A stretch of DNA of 64,000 bases from CAVYXF01 sp963772335 (lineage in GTDB: Bacteria; Pseudomonadota; Alphaproteobacteria; Rhizobiales; Rhodomicrobiaceae), in assembly GCA_963772335.1 (NCBI GenBank), contig CAVYXF010000001.1:1302001-1366000 (forward strand), read 5' to 3'. This document shows positions 1 through 8,314 of the stretch, piece by piece (the first letter of the stretch is position 1; each line of letters starts with the position of its first letter). The position numbers and the translations under genes are program-made. The notes under the pieces are model-generated. The model was not told where the DNA came from. It saw only the letters and a list, made by a program, of their open reading frames with translations, and did no database searches.

Positions 1-1002
1 CTCCGGCGGGCCACCGTAGAAGTTGGGCACCGACACTCCCGGCGCCCAGGTCGCCTTCAGGTTTTCGGCCGACACAACCCGTGTGCCTCCGGGTGCAATG
101 CCGCGAGCCAACTCGGTCTGCAGGTAACGCGCCATTTCCCGCGCGCTCGACCAGAGCGCGCCCGCGGGTCGATAGGGCAGCAGGACGTGCTCGGCTGCCA
201 GCGGCAGCGGTCGCAACGCTCCGGAGAGGTCGGCGGCGTGCGGCAGGGCATAGTCGCCGTCCGCCAGTACGGTCTCCGGACCGAAGGTGGAGCGCTCCAT
301 CCCAATCGGACCGAGGACACGCTCGCGCAGCGCCAGGTCATAGCCGAGGCCAAGGTCGCCCCCGCCACCGCCGTTCGTCACGCCGAGCGCATAGCCGCCA
401 CTGCTGATGAGCAGGTTGTTATAGATGAACTGTTCGCCATAGCCGGCGGTGGGCTTCACGTGGGCCAGTGCTGTCACTACGCTTTCGGGCGTCAGGCTTT
501 TGAAATAGCTATTGAGATTCAAGCTGGGGATCCCCGAGCAGTTGCAGAACGCATCGCGGATCGTCAGCCGCTTGGTGAGCGCCGGATCGCCGACGGCGAA
601 GTCGGGGAGCAGGTCGACGAGGCGGGTCTCCCAAGCGAGGCGGCCGTCATCGACAAGCGTGCCAGCCAGCATGGTGGTCATCGACTTGGTGATGGAGCCG
701 ATCATCATCAGCGTATCGGGCGTGACCGGCCGTGTGCCGCCGAGCTTTTTCACGCCAAAGCCGTTGAGGTAAACAAGATCCCCGTTCTGCACCACCGCGA
801 CCGCCGCGCCGGGCACGTCAAACCGATAGAGCGCATCAGCAACATAGGCCTGGAATGCGGCTCGGCGCTTTCCGGTGAGCGGCAGTGGCGTGGCGCCGGT
901 CAGATCGGGGCGCGAAGCCGGCTGCGCCACTGGCTGAGCGCCGTGGGCCGGTGCTCCAGTCGTGAGCGAAAACAGAACGGCGATGATGACAAGGATCGGC
1001 AA
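1..1002 (-). CDS. Serine hydrolase, beta-lactamase/class C family (3' end outside window)
   Basis: The frame is open from a TTG at 1002 to the window edge (334 codons), so the C-terminus is missing. An AAGAGGAG ribosome site about 10 bases upstream supports the TTG; no ATG is available before an in-frame stop. The first ~20 residues are a hydrophobic signal segment. The S-x-x-K catalytic motif is seen as G-SITK near residue 103 and the second motif as Y-N-N near residue 194, with class C-like surroundings (DVPGAAVAVVQNG, WSSAREMARYL). Family knowledge: penicillin-binding or esterase-type serine hydrolases, usually exported. The substrate cannot be told. The third (KTG/HxG) motif would lie beyond the edge. 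Confidence 0.85.
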   Translation of the reverse strand, partial: MPILVIIAVLFSLTTGAPAHGAQPVAQPASRPDLTGATPLPLTGKRRAAFQAYVADALYRFDVPGAAVAVVQNGDLVYLNGFGVKKLGGTRPVTPDTLMMIGSITKSMTTMLAGTLVDDGRLAWETRLVDLLPDFAVGDPALTKRLTIRDAFCNCSGIPSLNLNSYFKSLTPESVVTALAHVKPTAGYGEQFIYNNLLISSGGYALGVTNGGGGGDLGLGYDLALRERVLGPIGMERSTFGPETVLADGDYALPHAADLSGALRPLPLAAEHVLLPYRPAGALWSSAREMARYLQTELARGIAPGGTRVVSAENLKATWAPGVSVPNFYGGPPE

Positions 1003-1257
1003 GTGCAGGGCGCTCCTCTTGACGTGGGTAGGCGTGCACTCTCACCAGCGGTCAGATAACGTCATCGATGGGGCAAAGGTGCCATCTCCGCGCGAATTCC
1101 AGATCCTCGTCGGTCCAGAATAGGTCCGGTTCGAAGCGTGGAAACTTGCGCAATGCGCTGGCCGGCGGACCTCCGGCTCTCCTCGGCTCGGACCATCATC
1201 GCATTGCTATGCCGGACTCCAAACAACACAGCATCTCTTGGCGAAGGGCGTGCAAAC

Positions 1258-2448
1258 CTACTTAGGCGAAGCCTCTAGCCCCCGTCCGTCAGTACGGGTA
1301 CCGGGCTCCTCGGTGCTAAGGCTATAGAGCTTGTTCAAGAGCACGTCGAAACCGCCGGCGCCGCCGGCATGCAGATCGATGCGGCCGACCTTCTCCACCA
1401 GCTTCTCCAGCGCCTCCAGCTCCTTGAGCCGCAGCAGGAGGGGATTGTTCTCCATCAGCTTGGCGGTGTTGAGCAGCGAGCGTGTCGCAGCGGTCTCCTC
1501 CTGGCGGCGGATCAGATTGGCCTTGGCGACGCGCTCGGCCTCGACCACCTTGTTGAGGAGGTCGCGCACATCGCCGGGGAGGATCACGTCCTTCACCCCG
1601 ATCTCGCCGACCTCGGCGCCGAGCGCCTTCGCGCGGTCCTCGACAAAGGCGCGCACCTCCTGGTCGATGGTGTCGCGCGCGGCGAGGATGTCGTCGAGGG
1701 TGCGCGTTGCCACCGCCTCGCGGATGGCGAACTGCACCAGCCGGTAGAGCGTGTTCGCAAGATCGGCGGTGCTGGTCGCCGCGCGCACGGCATCGGTCAC
1801 CCGGTAGAAGGCGGTGAGCGTGACGCGGATCGACACCCGATCCTTGGTCAGGATCTCCTGCGCCGTCACCTCCAGAGGCTGAGGCCGCAGATCGATCTTC
1901 TGCAAGCGCACCACGCGGCCGACCTGCCAGAAGCCGTAGCGCCCTGGGCCGAGCTGTTCCTTCAGCGCACCGTCGACGATGAGGAGCGCGGCCTCATGCG
2001 GCTCGACCACGGCGCTGACGGCAATGGTGGTGCGCGCAAGATCGATCTTGTCCATATGCGCCTTGGAGATGCGCATATCCTGCGCCGTGTCGATCATCTC
2101 GACATCGACTTTGGTGAGCGTCTTCCAGAACACGCGGGTGGTGTTGGGCAGCACGAGGTGCTTGGGGTCACCGTCGAAGAAGACGAGCGCCACCTCGTTC
2201 GCTCCGGCCTGAACGATGGCGAAATTCTTCTCGGCCAGCCCCGGATTGGTGCGTGCGAGCAAAAGCGCCTTCTCGGCCGGGATCTCGGCGCGCAGCACCT
2301 TCACCACCTCGACGGAGAGCTCGCGGAAAAAATCGAAGACCGAATGCTTGCCCGGCTCGAGCAGCTTCGTGAAGCGCCCGTTGCGCGTCAGCAGCCCGCG
2401 CTCATCGTCCTTGATCACCACCTCGAACCAGAAACCACGCCTGGTCAT
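1258..2448 (-). CDS. Slipin / SPFH (band 7) family membrane-scaffold protein
   Basis: A 396-residue protein with a prohibitin-like SPFH domain at roughly residues 140-310 (EVTAQEILTKDRVSIRV, then TRTLDDILAARD) followed by an alpha-helical segment rich in Ala/Glu/Arg that fits a coiled coil. The N-terminal ~130 residues form an extra domain and no clear transmembrane helix is seen, unlike classical slipins. Similar SPFH proteins multimerise on membranes and partner with proteases or membrane microdomains; which role applies here is unknown. It is a single gene, with 255 bases between its stop and the start of the serine hydrolase downstream on the same strand. Confidence 0.8.
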   Translation of the reverse strand: MTRRGFWFEVVIKDDERGLLTRNGRFTKLLEPGKHSVFDFFRELSVEVVKVLRAEIPAEKALLLARTNPGLAEKNFAIVQAGANEVALVFFDGDPKHLVLPNTTRVFWKTLTKVDVEMIDTAQDMRISKAHMDKIDLARTTIAVSAVVEPHEAALLIVDGALKEQLGPGRYGFWQVGRVVRLQKIDLRPQPLEVTAQEILTKDRVSIRVTLTAFYRVTDAVRAATSTADLANTLYRLVQFAIREAVATRTLDDILAARDTIDQEVRAFVEDRAKALGAEVGEIGVKDVILPGDVRDLLNKVVEAERVAKANLIRRQEETAATRSLLNTAKLMENNPLLLRLKELEALEKLVEKVGRIDLHAGGAGGFDVLLNKLYSLSTEEPGTRTDGRGLEASPK

Positions 2449-2755
2449 TATGCATCCCCTCGTATTCTTCTATGCCCCTCGTCTCGCACATGCCGCCCGA
2501 ACGGCAGGTTGCCGGCCACCGCCCGACACTGAGGACGCGGGCCGAAGCTTGAGCCGCGCCGCTTGGCCGTCTGCACCGGGTTGCGGCCATGACCCGCCCG
2601 CAGGCAGATCATGCCGGTGCCCGGGCTCGGGCTTTGCGTGCGCGGCGGTATCCGCCCCGGCACAGAGCGCCTTAGCGCCTGCCTCTCCCCACCCTTTGGC
2701 CGAAGCCTCCAGGCGGCGAGCGGCTGGGAAGCGGCCGGCTCCCCGTATGCAGTTG
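2449..2755. other. Intergenic stretch, no gene recognised
   Basis: About 300 bases between the slipin start and the tRNA-like pair. Reading frames that cross it are overlaps with the tRNA-like sequences or carry no family signature. No intact gene, terminator or repeat was recognised. It presumably holds the slipin promoter. Confidence 0.5.
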
Positions 2756-2828
2756 GCTTTGACCTGGGAGTCGAACCCAGTACCCAAGGAACCTAAATCC
2801 TTTGCTCTACCCAATGAGCTAGTCGTTG
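2756..2828 (-). tRNA. tRNA-like sequence A, anticodon UAG, class I body, mispaired acceptor
   Basis: Three arms are intact: D arm GCTC/GAGC, a five-pair anticodon arm AAGGA/TCCTT around the loop TTTAGGT, and a five-pair T arm CTGGG/CCCAG around TTCGACT. The loop gives anticodon UAG, which would read the Leu codon CUA. Bacterial leucine tRNAs have a long variable arm; here it is only five bases. The acceptor strands (CAACGAC and GTCAAAG) pair at only four of seven positions, and there is no encoded CCA in register. It overlaps the CCA end of the next tRNA-like sequence by two bases. It may be a decayed tRNA gene or an unusual tRNA-like RNA. Confidence 0.5.
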
Positions 2829-2897
2829 GTGCAGTTAAAGGGAATCGAACCCTCGACCTCCGGCGAAACAGGCGCTCTACCACTGAGCTATAACCGC
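2827..2897 (-). tRNA. tRNA-like sequence B with CCA end and shortened anticodon region
   Basis: The acceptor stem pairs fully (GCGGTTA with TAACTGC, one G-U), the D arm (GCTC/GAGC) and T arm (GAGGG/CCCTT around TTCGATT) are good, and the 3' end encodes ACCA. The stretch between D and T arms is only 18 bases instead of about 22. The anticodon stem can form only three good pairs (CCT/AGG), so no anticodon can be assigned safely. The total is 71 bases. The good acceptor and CCA argue that it was a real tRNA gene; the short anticodon arm suggests decay or a specialised tRNA-like RNA. Confidence 0.5.
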
Positions 2898-3173
2898 GGG
2901 ATCCCCGCTTAACGCGGAACACGCCGCCGCAGACCGGCGCGCGCCAGCTGGGTCTCAGCGAGCCCTCGCCCATGCGTCATGCAGGGAGGCCAGCCATAGC
3001 ACAGTTCTCCCGCTTCATGCAGCGCTGGCGATAGCTTGGGTGATGGCTTCGCAAGCTGGCGAAACCTGCCGGAGCAGCCGACCGTTGTCCCCGAAGGCGT
3101 CCCGCGCTATGGCCATCGGCGAAAGGGCGGCAAGACGCCCTCTTTTAGGCCTCCTCGCGATCCTGGAGTTTAG

Positions 3174-4136
3174 ATGCCAGCTCTCATTGCCAAGATAGTC
3201 CGGGCTATGCTCGGCGCATTGATGCTGATCGTCCTCCACCATCCTGCCAATGGGCAGGATAAGGGCGATGCGGACAAGCTCCGCGCGCTCGCCCTCGAGC
3301 TCGTCAATAAGGCACGGGCCGAGCATAAGCTGCCGCCACTCAAGTTCGGCAAGGACATCAACGAGGCTGCCAAGATGCATGCGGCCGACATGCTGCGCCG
3401 GGACTACTTCGCGCATCAATCGCCGGAGGGCAAGAACGTCCAGGACCGCTATCTCAAGGCCGGCGGCAGCCGCTGGCGGCTCACGGCGGAGAACATCGCG
3501 TATTGCAAGGGCTGCGATTTGAGCACGGCTACGCTGGAGCAGCTGCAGCGCGGCTGGATGAACAGCAAAGGCCACCGCGAGAACATCCTGCGCAAGGGGC
3601 TGACCGAGTTCGGCTTCAGCATGGTGACGGAGCCCGGCCATCCGGTCTATGCGGTGCAGACTTTCCTTGGGCCCGGAATTCCGAACGGCCTTGGCGCGAA
3701 TGAGAAGGCCAAGCGCCTCTCCGATGCCGAGCTGGCGGGGAAGGCGCTCGATGCGTTCAACACGGTGCGCAAGCAGGCCGGCCATCCTGCGCTCGCTCAG
3801 AGCCCGGCTTTGGACAAGGCGGCGCAGTCGCTTTTACCGAAGAAGAACATGGAGGACTTCGATCTGTCGAAGATGGGGAAGCTGACGGAGGCGCTTTCCG
3901 CGGCCGAGCGCGGCAACTGGCAAAAGCTCACCATGCTGGCTGCGGCCTGCGGTGGCTGCGGCGCAGAGCCTACGGGTGCGGATGTGCGCTCGTTCGTCCA
4001 GCAATGGCTCGACAAGCCACAGAACAAGGAGATGGTGCTCAATCAGGGCGCGACGCATCTCGGATTTGCGCTCGCGGCGAGCGGCAAGGGCGAGAAGATC
4101 GCGCTCGCTGTGATCGGCAAAAAGCAAGAGAAGTGA
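3174..4136 (+). CDS. Secreted CAP-domain (SCP/PR1, YkwD-like) protein
   Basis: 320 residues with an N-terminal signal peptide (hydrophobic segment ending near ANGQ, residue 28). The CAP domain spans about residues 35-165: VNKARAEHKLPPL opens the domain, and HAADMLRRDYFAHQSPEG, AENIAY and GWMNSKGHRENIL carry the conserved His/Glu/His cavity residues. The ~150-residue C-terminal part is not recognised. CAP proteins of bacteria are extracytoplasmic and of mostly unknown activity. The start is the first ATG before the signal peptide. The gene stands alone and converges on the amidase gene across a pair of palindromic repeats. Confidence 0.85.
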   Translation: MPALIAKIVRAMLGALMLIVLHHPANGQDKGDADKLRALALELVNKARAEHKLPPLKFGKDINEAAKMHAADMLRRDYFAHQSPEGKNVQDRYLKAGGSRWRLTAENIAYCKGCDLSTATLEQLQRGWMNSKGHRENILRKGLTEFGFSMVTEPGHPVYAVQTFLGPGIPNGLGANEKAKRLSDAELAGKALDAFNTVRKQAGHPALAQSPALDKAAQSLLPKKNMEDFDLSKMGKLTEALSAAERGNWQKLTMLAAACGGCGAEPTGADVRSFVQQWLDKPQNKEMVLNQGATHLGFALAASGKGEKIALAVIGKKQEK

Positions 4137-4210
4137 CGCGTTGGAATATTGGTCCGGTGAGGCGATTTGGGTGCCCAACCCTGGCGCTTCCCTGCTGGTC
4201 GTGCTGAAAG

Positions 4211-4265
4211 CCCCTCACCCGGCTCGGCTAACGCCTCGCCGCCCTCTCCCACAAGGGGAGAGAGC
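4211..4265. repeat. Palindromic intergenic repeat, left copy
   Basis: A GC-rich element whose reverse complement reads CTCTCCCC-TTGT-GGGAGAG, then a degenerate GCGGCGAGGCG/CCGAGCC part, then GGTGAGGGG. This is the layout of dispersed palindromic elements found in many Rhizobiales genomes. It is oriented opposite to the copy at 4357-4410. It lies just after the CAP gene, so in RNA it would fold as a hairpin and could end transcription. Confidence 0.7.
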
Positions 4266-4356
4266 TACTCCTGTCGCATGGATGAGCAGCGGTAATTGCG
4301 CAGCGATAAATCCTCTCTGCGTTGCAGTTGGCCACTGAGATCTTCATGGGCACGGC

Positions 4357-4410
4357 GTGCCCTCTCCCCTTGCGGGAGGGCGACCGCGAAGCGGTCGGGT
4401 GAGGGGGTTT
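4357..4410. repeat. Palindromic intergenic repeat, right copy
   Basis: Contains CTCCCCTTGCGGGAG and the hairpin GCGACCGCGAAGCGGTCG, ends in GGTGAGGGGG and is followed by TTTT. It is an inverted relative of the copy at 4211-4265, and the pair sits between the two convergent genes. The trailing T run suggests it can act as a terminator for the CAP gene; this is inference. Confidence 0.7.
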
Positions 4411-4445
4411 TGTGGTCCGCCTTCTGCAGAGCCGGCGAGACCGCG

Positions 4446-5192
4446 CTAACCACGCGCCTCGAGTAATCGGTTCAGCGTCTCGATTGTCGAGTGGTCGGCG
4501 CGGCCACTCACCAGCGCCGGGCGGAAATGGCGCTGAAACGCCGTAACGACCAGCTCGGTGGCTTCATCGAACACGCCGGTCGCTTCGCTGCGATAACCGT
4601 AAGCCGAGAGCCGCTGCTGCAGGCGCTCAACCTCCAAACCCTCATCGCCTGCGCCAAAGCCCGCGTCGCCCTCGATCCGCGCCGGTTCGACCCAGCGGCC
4701 GATGCCGACGCCGGCCAGCCGTCCCCAGTCGAATTTTTCGCCGGGATCGCGCTTGCGCCAGGGCGCCACATCGGAATGCGCCAGCACATGCTCTGGGCGG
4801 ATGCGATGCCGGCCGACAATATCGAGGCAGAGCGCCTCCACGGCCCGCATCTGCTCTTCCGGGAAGTTGGGGTAACCGAGGCCGTGGCCGGGATTGTGGA
4901 TCTCGATGCCGATCGAGGCCGAGTTGATGTCGGTCTCGCCGGCCCAATAGGCATCCCCCGCATGCCAGGCGCGCATCGCCTCGCTGACCATCTGCGTGAT
5001 TCGCCCCGCCTCATCGATCAGATAGTGGCAGGAGACGCCCGAATCCGCGACGCAGAGCCAGCTCAGCGCCCGCTCCGCGCTCTCCATTCCCGTGTAGTGG
5101 AGCAGCAGAATGTATGGCCGCAGGCCCTCGCGCCGCGGCTCGAAATTCACCGCCGGGTGGCAGATGGCCGGAAGGAAGGTGTCGGGCTGCAT
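4446..5192 (-). CDS. N-acetylmuramoyl-L-alanine amidase, AmiD type, with peptidoglycan-binding domain
   Basis: 248 residues. The Amidase_2 domain covers about residues 15-165. Zinc-ligand candidates are His in LLLHYTG and His in VLAHSDVAPWRKRDPG, which also carries the Asp. The catalytic Glu is in IGIEIHNPGHG. A peptidoglycan-binding module follows (about 180-245, LQQRLSAYGY...GVFDEAT). The family cleaves the bond between MurNAc and the stem peptide, including anhydro-muropeptides. No signal peptide is evident, so a cytoplasmic or leaderless role in cell-wall recycling (AmpD-like) is possible. Confidence 0.88.
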   Translation of the reverse strand: MQPDTFLPAICHPAVNFEPRREGLRPYILLLHYTGMESAERALSWLCVADSGVSCHYLIDEAGRITQMVSEAMRAWHAGDAYWAGETDINSASIGIEIHNPGHGLGYPNFPEEQMRAVEALCLDIVGRHRIRPEHVLAHSDVAPWRKRDPGEKFDWGRLAGVGIGRWVEPARIEGDAGFGAGDEGLEVERLQQRLSAYGYRSEATGVFDEATELVVTAFQRHFRPALVSGRADHSTIETLNRLLEARG

Positions 5193-5296
5193 AGCAAGGC
5201 CTATCGCCCGGCAAGGTGACGAACAGATGACATGGGCTACAGCGCGGTCACCTCAAGCGGAAATGTTTCATACGGCACAGCAACTCCTCTCCCGAA

Positions 5297-5318
5297 GGCG
5301 AACGTTTTATCGTTCGCC
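5297..5318. terminator. Hairpin between djlA-like and amidase genes
   Basis: GGCGAACG - TTTTAT - CGTTCGCC, a perfect eight-pair stem. It lies between the end of the djlA-like gene and the start of the amidase gene, both on the minus strand. No T run follows on that strand, so it may be a weak terminator or an mRNA end-protecting structure. Confidence 0.45.
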
Positions 5319-5384
5319 GTAAAGGCTCACGATGGAGAGGGTAAGACCGTGCCAGATCAAGCGTCTCATCTCGTCTGATCGCCC

Positions 5385-6098
5385 TCAGAGACCGCGCTCC
5401 CTGCGGATTTCGGCATAGGCTTCGTTGATCGCGGCGATCTTGCGAGTGGCGATGTTGATGAATTCCTGCGGCATGCCGCGGGCGATCAGCCTGTCGGGGT
5501 GATTGTCCTGAACGAGCCTATGATAGTGGCGGCGGATATCTTCGTCCGACACTTCCGGGGCAACGCCCAGCACCTGATATGGGCTGGTCCGCTCGGCAGG
5601 GATATGCCGGGCGAGGATGTAGCGGAACTCAGCCTCGCCTATGCCGAAATGCTTGGCAACAGCCGCGAGGTAGTCGCGCTCCGCCGCGCCAAGATTCTGG
5701 TCGGCTTCGGCGATGTGAAACAAACCTTCCAGGATGTTGTGCAGCATCTCCGGATCGTTCTTAAACAGGCCGGCAAGCTGCTTGGCATAGGATTCAAATC
5801 CGGCAATATCCTGCTTGGCCAGATCGAACACGCGGGCAACATTGTGCGCCTCGCTGTCCGGGACTTTGAACACCTCCTTGAACGCGCGCACCTCGTTCCG
5901 TGTGACCTGGCCGTCGGCCTTGGCCATCTTCGCGCCGAGCGCGATCACGCCGATGGTAAAGGCGACCTGCTTGTCGGGCTCGGCATCATTCTCGCGGTCA
6001 ACGATGAGATGTCCGGCGACGCCACCGACCAGCGCGCCGATCGGTCCCCCGACCGCCAGCCCTGCCGCCGCACCCGCCAGCTTTCCCCAAATCGACAT
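5385..6098 (-). CDS. djlA: DjlA-like co-chaperone (TerB + J domain)
   Basis: 237 residues. A glycine-rich hydrophobic N-terminus (residues 5-32) fits a membrane anchor. A TerB-like helical domain follows (about 45-160: GVIALGAKMAKADGQVTRNEV, then LFHIAEADQNLGAAERDYL). A J domain closes the protein (about 170-235) with the diagnostic HPD in VQDNHPDRL. DjlA proteins are inner-membrane J proteins that stimulate DnaK at the membrane. The domain order and size match the family. The start is the ATG before the hydrophobic segment. Confidence 0.88.
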   Translation of the reverse strand: MSIWGKLAGAAAGLAVGGPIGALVGGVAGHLIVDRENDAEPDKQVAFTIGVIALGAKMAKADGQVTRNEVRAFKEVFKVPDSEAHNVARVFDLAKQDIAGFESYAKQLAGLFKNDPEMLHNILEGLFHIAEADQNLGAAERDYLAAVAKHFGIGEAEFRYILARHIPAERTSPYQVLGVAPEVSDEDIRRHYHRLVQDNHPDRLIARGMPQEFINIATRKIAAINEAYAEIRRERGL

Positions 6099-6470
6099 AG
6101 CCGCACCTTACCGTGATTTTTGCCGATTGCACCGCTAAAAATGGGATGATTTTCGAAAGCTAGACCGCGCGGGACCCAGGTTTGGGGAGCCGTGCCCCGC
6201 ACAGCTGATGCAGCCTTGCGGCGCCGGCGCTCCAATTTCTCAGGCCGTCGTACAAATACTTGCCGAAACGCGGAACCATGTCACACTCACACCATTTCTT
6301 CCGCGCGTCAAAGAAGTGCGTTGGGGAATGAATTGGGGGGTCAGCCGCAAGGGGGCGGTTCTGGGGGCAATGATCGCCGGGGTGTTCAAGAGTTCCAAGT
6401 AAAAAACGCCAGCGCTCTATCGTAAGCGATCCGGAATTGCAATGCGCCTGACAGGTCATGGAGTTGAGAT

Positions 6471-6815
6471 ATGCAGTTCCTGAATCAGCTTCTGAATTTC
6501 CTGCAGCAGGGCATCGCCGCGATTTTCAGCTTCATCCGGTCGATCTGGGCCTGGTCGGACGCCCAGATCCGTGCCGTGCCCTGGGATCATCTAAGCGCAT
6601 TGCCGATCTGGAAAATCGTCCTGCTGATCATCGTCGCGGCGCTGATTATCTATCTGGTCTATCAGGCGCTGCGAGAGCTGCTCGAGGCAGGGCAGAGGGC
6701 GCTTGCCGCCTTCGCGACGCTGCTGTCGGTGTTCGTGCAGACGCTGGTTCCCGTGCTGCTCGCCGGCATCACCGCTGCCGTCGGCGCCTGGATCGTCAAC
6801 AATGTAAGCTTTTGA
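6471..6815 (+). CDS. Small membrane protein of unknown function
   Basis: 114 residues with two clear hydrophobic helices (about residues 47-66, IWKIVLLIIVAALIIYLVYQ, and 85-108) plus an amphipathic N-terminus (FLNQLLNFLQQGIAAIF). No family signature was recognised. Preceding TGGAGTTGAGAT gives a possible ribosome site. It lies 100 bases before the exporter gene on the same strand but with no clear coupling. Function is unknown. Confidence 0.65.
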   Translation: MQFLNQLLNFLQQGIAAIFSFIRSIWAWSDAQIRAVPWDHLSALPIWKIVLLIIVAALIIYLVYQALRELLEAGQRALAAFATLLSVFVQTLVPVLLAGITAAVGAWIVNNVSF

Positions 6816-6914
6816 TCGCAGGTAGTAGCGGTCCCGCTCACCGAGAGCAAATGCCACTGCTTCTGTGCCATCCTATGTTATTGCTTTCGCGAAGCAATTC
6901 GAAGGAAGCAAAAC

Positions 6915-7847
6915 ATGCAACGAGCCGTGCGGCTTGAGACTTCGCTTTCGGGCACGCAGCGCCGGGCGGAGCTGGAAGGCCTTGCGCTCGGCTTTGCCGG
7001 CGTGGTGATCTTCGGGCTCACTTTGCCGATGATGCGCGTTGCGCTGACCGGGCTCGATCCATATTTCGTGGGCATCGGCCGTGCCATTCCGGCCGCTTGC
7101 GTGGCCGCGCTGTTACTCGCCGTAACGCGCCAGCCCTTCCCGCCGCGCACGAGCTGGCCGCAGCTCGCGATCATTAGCCTGGGCGTGATCTTCGGCTTTC
7201 CGCTGCTCGCGACGCTGGCGATGCAATATGTGCCCTCCGCTCATGGCGGGGTCGTGCTGGCGATGCTGCCGCTCGCGACCGCCATGGCGGGCGCCGCCAT
7301 CGCAGGGGAGCGGCCTTCGCTTGGCTTCTGGCTGACGGGAATTGCCGGCTCGGTAGCCGTACTCGTCTTCTCGGTGATGGAGGCGGGCCATGTTGCCGCT
7401 ATCGGCTGGGGCGATCTCCTGCTCATCGCTTCGGTCGCCTGCGCAGCGATCGGCTATGCCGTGAGCGGCGTGCTCGCGCGGCAGATCGGCGGCTGGCAGG
7501 TGGTCTCCTGGGCATTGGTGCTGTCGAGCCCCGCGGTCGTGCTCACGACCTTCTTGCTTTCCGGACCGATCAACTGGCACGCTCCGGCGGAAGCCTGGGC
7601 CGCCTATGCCTATCTGTCCCTGATGAGCCAGTATTTCGGTTTCTTCTTCTGGAATCGCGGCATGGTACTGGCGGGCGTCGCCAAGACCGGACAGGTGCAG
7701 CTCCTGCAACCCTTCGTCACGCTCTCCGCCTCGGCGCTGCTGCTGGGCGAGATGGTTGGCTGGCGACATCTCATCTTCGCGCTGATCGTCGTCGGTTTGG
7801 TGGCGCTCGGAAGACAGATGCGTGTGGCAAGGAGGAGAAGCACATGA
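6915..7847 (+). CDS. EamA/DMT-superfamily exporter
   Basis: 310 residues with about ten hydrophobic helices arranged as two EamA repeats. The first repeat (ALGFAGVVIFGLTLPMMRVAL) and the second (DLLLIASVACAAIGYAVSGVL) begin alike. The family moves amino acids, sugars or other small metabolites across the inner membrane; the substrate cannot be inferred. The stop overlaps the thioesterase start (ATGA), so the two are translationally coupled and probably work together. Confidence 0.85.
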   Translation: MQRAVRLETSLSGTQRRAELEGLALGFAGVVIFGLTLPMMRVALTGLDPYFVGIGRAIPAACVAALLLAVTRQPFPPRTSWPQLAIISLGVIFGFPLLATLAMQYVPSAHGGVVLAMLPLATAMAGAAIAGERPSLGFWLTGIAGSVAVLVFSVMEAGHVAAIGWGDLLLIASVACAAIGYAVSGVLARQIGGWQVVSWALVLSSPAVVLTTFLLSGPINWHAPAEAWAAYAYLSLMSQYFGFFFWNRGMVLAGVAKTGQVQLLQPFVTLSASALLLGEMVGWRHLIFALIVVGLVALGRQMRVARRRST

Positions 7848-8290
7848 GCGCGCCCAATCCACGCGCAGCATTCGGAGAGCGCGCCGACTACCGCCATTTC
7901 CTCCTCATCCCGACCCGCTGGATGGACAACGACGTCTATGGCCATGTCAACAACGTGGTCTACTATTCCTATTTCGATACGGTGGTGAACCGTTACCTGA
8001 TCGAGGCAGGGGCGCTCGATTTCGTGCACAGCCCGGTCATCGGCCTAGTGGTGGAGACGAGCTGTCGCTACGGCAAGTCGCTCACCTTCCCCGATATGGT
8101 GACGGCGGGGCTTCGCGTTGCCCGCCTCGGCACCAGCTCGGTGCGCTACGAGATCAGCCTCTTCCGCGAAGACGATAATGAAGCGGCCGCCGAAGGCCAT
8201 TTCATCCATGTCTATGTCGATCGCGCGAGCCGCCGTCCGGTCCCGCTGCCGGATGAGCTACGGCGGGCGCTGGCGCCGCTGGTGGTTTAG
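7844..8290 (+). CDS. Acyl-CoA thioesterase, 4-hydroxybenzoyl-CoA thioesterase-like hotdog fold
   Basis: 148 residues, the normal single-hotdog length. The signature RWMDNDVYGHVNNVVYYSYF (about residues 25-44) holds the catalytic Asp. The rest follows the FadM/YbgC pattern, with a basic ETSCRYGKSLTFPD segment. It hydrolyses an acyl-CoA, substrate unknown. It overlaps the exporter gene by four bases. A diverged copy of its last ~45 codons recurs at 10865-11017. Confidence 0.85.
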   Translation: MSAPNPRAAFGERADYRHFLLIPTRWMDNDVYGHVNNVVYYSYFDTVVNRYLIEAGALDFVHSPVIGLVVETSCRYGKSLTFPDMVTAGLRVARLGTSSVRYEISLFREDDNEAAAEGHFIHVYVDRASRRPVPLPDELRRALAPLVV

Positions 8291-8314
8291 TCGGACTGGC
8301 GCTGCTCGCAACGG

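Noticed and set aside
1369..2532. Long frame (387 codons) opposite the slipin gene
   Set aside because: It mirrors codon bias of the real gene on the other strand, has no family signature or ribosome site, and the slipin match is clear.
2470..2973. 167-codon frame on the minus strand over the tRNA-like pair
   Set aside because: Its central part is simply the translation of the two tRNA-like sequences, a common false gene.
6208..6402. 64-codon frame before the small membrane protein
   Set aside because: No ribosome site and no signature; probably chance.
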